Positions 44,114-47,078 of a stretch of DNA of 47,078 nt are shown piece by piece (position 1 is the first letter of the stretch; each line of letters begins with the position of its first letter). Source of the DNA: Halochromatium sp. (GTDB lineage Bacteria; Pseudomonadota; Gammaproteobacteria; Chromatiales; Chromatiaceae); contig POWB01000015.1 in the NCBI GenBank assembly GCA_010912705.1, positions 68,116-115,193 on the forward strand, in the 5' to 3' direction. The notes beneath the pieces were generated by a model. The model worked only from the letters and a program-made list of their open reading frames with translations. It ran no database searches and was not told the DNA's origin. A program made the position numbers and the translations under genes.

Positions 44114-47028
44114 GAAGCCGAATTGCCCATCGCTTGTTGATCGGCTTTCTGCTGGTTTCTCCGATACCAATGGCCCTCTTGGCCTACGTCTACCTCAGCG
44201 CCTTTGAGCACAGTCTGCGCCAGAACGTTGTCGCACAGCTCTCGTCGTTGGCCGACAAAAAGGCTGATCAGATTGATAACTACGTCAACGAACGCATGGC
44301 CGATGCCCGCGACTTGGCACAGACCACCCAGCTGCGCCGGACCCTGCGGGAACTTGGCGAGGCGTTCCGCGCTGGCGGGATGGATGCTCCAGCCTATGTG
44401 GCAGCCACAGGTGAGCACTGGTCTTTTTGGCGCGATTACCTCCAAGTCTCCAGGCACTACCACGATATCCTGGTCATCGATCATGCCGGTAACGTAGTCT
44501 TTTCCGTGGCACGCGAGCAAGACCTTGGTACCAATCTGCTGACTGGCCCCTTCCGCGACAGCGGTCTCGCCGATAGCTATCGCCAGACAATGGACCAGCT
44601 CAGTTTAGAATTCACCACGTTTCGTGCCTACGCCCCCTCGGGGAATCAGGCTGCAGCCTTCCTGGTGATGCCGATCATGGAGAACGGGCAACCGTTCGGT
44701 GCTTTCGCCTTGCAGTTTAATCTCGATCGCCTGGAACCCGTGGTCACTGACCGCACGGGCTTGGGCCAAACTGGTGAGACCGTCCTCGCCCAGCGGATCG
44801 GCGCGAATGTGCTCTATACCGCCCCGCTGCGCGGTATCGAGGACGCCGCCTTTCGTTATCAGGTGCCGCTTCACCAGGCAGCCTGGCCAATGCAAGAGGC
44901 TCAGGCGGGTGAGCGTGGCGGCGGCGTGATGCGCGACTATGTCGACACCGAGGTGGTCGCTGCCTGGCGCTATCTACCCGCTCTTCACTGGGGCATGGTC
45001 GTGAAGATTGATGCGGTTGAGGCATTGATGCCCGCCGCGAACCTGCGCAACCTGACATGGGCTGCCCTAGGTATCTTGTCGTTGGTGGCCGCGACGGCCG
45101 CCTTCTTCTTTGTCCATTCGATCGTGCAACCCATCCAGGCGTTGATGAAGGCCAGCACCCAGCTGGCTGAGGGGGATCTCAATCGGCGTGTCTCCATCCA
45201 GAAGGAGGACGAACTCGGCCAGCTCGCCCGGGCCTTTAACCGTATGGCCGCAAACATTGAGCAGTCGCATGCCGTGTTGGAGCAGCGCGTGGCGGCACGC
45301 ACCGCCGAGCTTAGCCTGATGGCGAGCGTGTACCAAAACAGCGTCGAGGCCATCCTGATTTCCGACAAGGACAACAAGATCATCTCCGTCAATCACGCCT
45401 TCACGCGGCTGATGGGTTTTTCCAGTGACGACGTGGCGGATAAAGACTCGGGCATGCTGACCTCCAGCAACACGCCGACCGATCGCGTTCAAGACCTGTG
45501 GATGAGCCTGAAGGAGCGAGGCTACTGGCAAGGTGAGCTGTGCTGTGAGCGCAAGGACGGCAGTGTCTTTCCCACATGGGTATCCATGGCCAGGGTACAT
45601 GACGGCGATGGCCGGTTGACCCACTTCGTCGCAAGCTTCATCGACATCACCGAGCAGAAGGTTGCCGAGGAGCGCATTCGCCATCTGGCGCACCACGATA
45701 CGCTGACCGGCCTGCCGAACCGCCTGAATCTTCAAAATCGCCTGGATCAGGCCTTAGCCGCTGCCCGCCGCAACAGACGGCGGGTTGCAGTGATGTTTAT
45801 CGACATGGACCGCTTCAAGCTGATCAATGACACACTCGGTCACCACATCGGAGATGGCCTGCTGATAGAGGTCGCGCGTCGACTGCAAGGGAGTGTGCGC
45901 GACAGCGACGTGGTCGCGCGCCTGGGTGGCGATGAGTTCATGGTGGTGCTCTCCGACATCGAAGATGCTTGCGCCATCGCGGGTGTTGCTAACAAGCTCA
46001 TGCAGCGGCTTAGCCAGCCCTACTGCGTCGACGGGCATGATCTGCTGTCCACCCCCAGTATCGGCATCAGTGTTTTCCCTGATGACGGCGACAACGCTGA
46101 GGCACTCATGAAGAATGCCGATAGCGCCATGTACCACGCGAAGGCCCAGGGTCGGAATAATCACCAGTTCTATACTGACCGCCTCAATGAGGCCGCTGTT
46201 GAGCGTCTGCGCCTGGAACAGCAGTTGCGCCAGGGACTGAAGCACCATGAGTTTGTCCTCTACTACCAGCCGCTGGTTGAGATCAGTGGCAAGCGCGTGG
46301 TTGGAATGGAAGCACTGGTACGATGGCGTCATCCGGAAGCGGGCATGGTTCCACCCAGCACATTTATTCCAGTGGCCGAGGAGACCGGCTTGATTCTGCC
46401 CCTTGGAGACTGGGTCTTAGAGGAAAGCTGTCGCCAGCTGCGCGCCTGGAAGGATGCGGGGACCGGTGACCTGCATATGTCGGTCAACATCTCTGCTCGG
46501 CAGTTGCGAACCTCTGGTCTCTCCGAACGGGTGGCCGAGTTACTCGAGACGCATGGGTTGAATGCGGGTGACTTGCAACTGGAGATCACCGAGTCGATGG
46601 CGATGGAGCAACCGGAGAGGACAATCGATACCTTGCGACGTTTACGCGAGGAAGGTGTGTCGCTCGCGATCGACGATTTCGGCACCGGATATTCCTCGCT
46701 GAGTTATCTGAAGATGCTGCCGATCAATCTGTTGAAACTCGATGGCTCCTTCGTGAAAGACATTCAAACCGACCCCAACGACGCCGCCATCTGCGCCGCC
46801 ACCATCGCCTTGGCGCACAAGTTAAAGCTGAAAGTGGTCGCTGAGGGCGTCGAGACTGAGGCGCAGCGTGACTACCTTGCCGAGCAGGGCTGCGACTTTC
46901 TACAAGGGTATCTCTACAGCAAGCCGGTTCCCGCTGACAAGGCGGCGCTGTTTGTCTGGGCGCATTCCCAATTTTCCGTGTCATGTAGAGGTCGTCATGA
47001 CGGATGGATTTGCCATGGTTTTCAGTAA
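44110..47028 (+). CDS. membrane sensor with dCache-like, HAMP, PAS, GGDEF and EAL domains
   Basis: From the ATG at 44110 (coupled to the binding-protein stop) the 972-residue protein has a transmembrane helix (LLIGFLLVSPIPMALLAYVYL), a periplasmic Cache-like domain, a second helix (ALGILSLVAATAAFFFVHSIV), HAMP (about residues 340-395), a PAS domain (VYQNSVEAILISDKDNKII), GGDEF with the intact motif RLGGDEFMVVL, and EAL with GMEALVRWRHPE, ESMAMEQPE and DDFGTGYSSLSYL. Both catalytic motifs are intact, so it could make or break down cyclic di-GMP. The final 20 or so residues after the EAL domain look non-conserved. An A-site-like RxxD upstream of GGDEF is not obvious. Confidence 0.93.
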   Translation: MRSRIAHRLLIGFLLVSPIPMALLAYVYLSAFEHSLRQNVVAQLSSLADKKADQIDNYVNERMADARDLAQTTQLRRTLRELGEAFRAGGMDAPAYVAATGEHWSFWRDYLQVSRHYHDILVIDHAGNVVFSVAREQDLGTNLLTGPFRDSGLADSYRQTMDQLSLEFTTFRAYAPSGNQAAAFLVMPIMENGQPFGAFALQFNLDRLEPVVTDRTGLGQTGETVLAQRIGANVLYTAPLRGIEDAAFRYQVPLHQAAWPMQEAQAGERGGGVMRDYVDTEVVAAWRYLPALHWGMVVKIDAVEALMPAANLRNLTWAALGILSLVAATAAFFFVHSIVQPIQALMKASTQLAEGDLNRRVSIQKEDELGQLARAFNRMAANIEQSHAVLEQRVAARTAELSLMASVYQNSVEAILISDKDNKIISVNHAFTRLMGFSSDDVADKDSGMLTSSNTPTDRVQDLWMSLKERGYWQGELCCERKDGSVFPTWVSMARVHDGDGRLTHFVASFIDITEQKVAEERIRHLAHHDTLTGLPNRLNLQNRLDQALAAARRNRRRVAVMFIDMDRFKLINDTLGHHIGDGLLIEVARRLQGSVRDSDVVARLGGDEFMVVLSDIEDACAIAGVANKLMQRLSQPYCVDGHDLLSTPSIGISVFPDDGDNAEALMKNADSAMYHAKAQGRNNHQFYTDRLNEAAVERLRLEQQLRQGLKHHEFVLYYQPLVEISGKRVVGMEALVRWRHPEAGMVPPSTFIPVAEETGLILPLGDWVLEESCRQLRAWKDAGTGDLHMSVNISARQLRTSGLSERVAELLETHGLNAGDLQLEITESMAMEQPERTIDTLRRLREEGVSLAIDDFGTGYSSLSYLKMLPINLLKLDGSFVKDIQTDPNDAAICAATIALAHKLKLKVVAEGVETEAQRDYLAEQGCDFLQGYLYSKPVPADKAALFVWAHSQFSVSCRGRHDGWICHGFQ

Positions 47029-47062
47029 ATTCCAACGCCCGGCCTTGAAGTAGGAGCGAAGC

Positions 47063-47078
47063 ATGAGCATGGCCTCAG
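47063..47078 (+). CDS. start of a further gene, cut by window edge
   Basis: GGAGCGAAGC directly precedes ATG at 47063, a good ribosome site with about six bases spacing, and the reading frame MSMAS runs off the window. Thirty-four bases after the GGDEF-EAL gene on the same strand, so it may be its operon partner. Too short for identification. Confidence 0.4.

Overview
The window is a chromosomal segment of a GC-rich gammaproteobacterium. The rimP-nusA-infB-rbfA operon, the rpsU-yqeY-dnaG-rpoD block with divergent tsaD, and plsY/folB/folK are all gammaproteobacterial in type. The accessory content (DUF6858-like protein, SLAC1-type channel, sulfotransferases, di-haem peroxidase) would suit a sulfur-oxidising Chromatiales-like organism, but that placement is inference.

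Left part (1-13.8 kb): rbfA (cut by the window edge), infB, nusA and rimP run leftward. They are preceded by a leader with two tandem intrinsic terminators that looks like an attenuation region. Divergent from it is an SprT-like metalloprotease. Next come a DUF6858-like protein, a SLAC1/TDT-type channel, an isochorismatase-fold hydrolase directly followed by an exported di-haem peroxidase, and a divergent locus in which three exported proteins (DUF2202 ferritin-like plus two glycine-rich) face an OmpR/EnvZ-type two-component system.

Middle part (13.8-26.2 kb): a visibly less GC-rich accessory stretch carries an arylsulfotransferase-like protein, a small membrane protein with an AYIGPGAG motif and a membrane-anchored sulfotransferase. 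An AT-rich gene-free segment follows with three perfect DnaA boxes and a 13-mer resembling the E. coli unwinding element, a candidate replication origin or DnaA-controlled site. After a frameshifted ISAs1-type transposase remnant comes an eight-gene leftward operon: hsdM, hsdS, MNT-type nucleotidyltransferase, small unknown, antitoxin, RelE/ParE toxin, DUF29, hsdR. Most junctions overlap, so this is a type I restriction-modification system with toxin-antitoxin-like genes nested inside it. A gene-poor 0.7 kb stretch separates it from a tRNA-Ile2(CAT).

Right part (26.3-47.1 kb): rpoD, dnaG, yqeY and rpsU (leftward) contain a 131-bp imperfect palindrome between rpoD and dnaG. tsaD, plsY, folB and folK follow, with several small tandem duplications and an unusual insertion in FolK. 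From 34.26 to 42.77 kb lies a decayed mobile or defence region: an integrase remnant, a KfrA-like gene with an in-frame stop, a second hsdR with no hsdM/hsdS, a truncated and frameshifted AlbA_2/ATP-binding gene, a low-GC FeS photolyase/cryptochrome gene and the tail of an outer-membrane protein. The window closes with a UrtA-type substrate-binding protein translationally coupled to a PAS-GGDEF-EAL sensor and the first codons of another gene.
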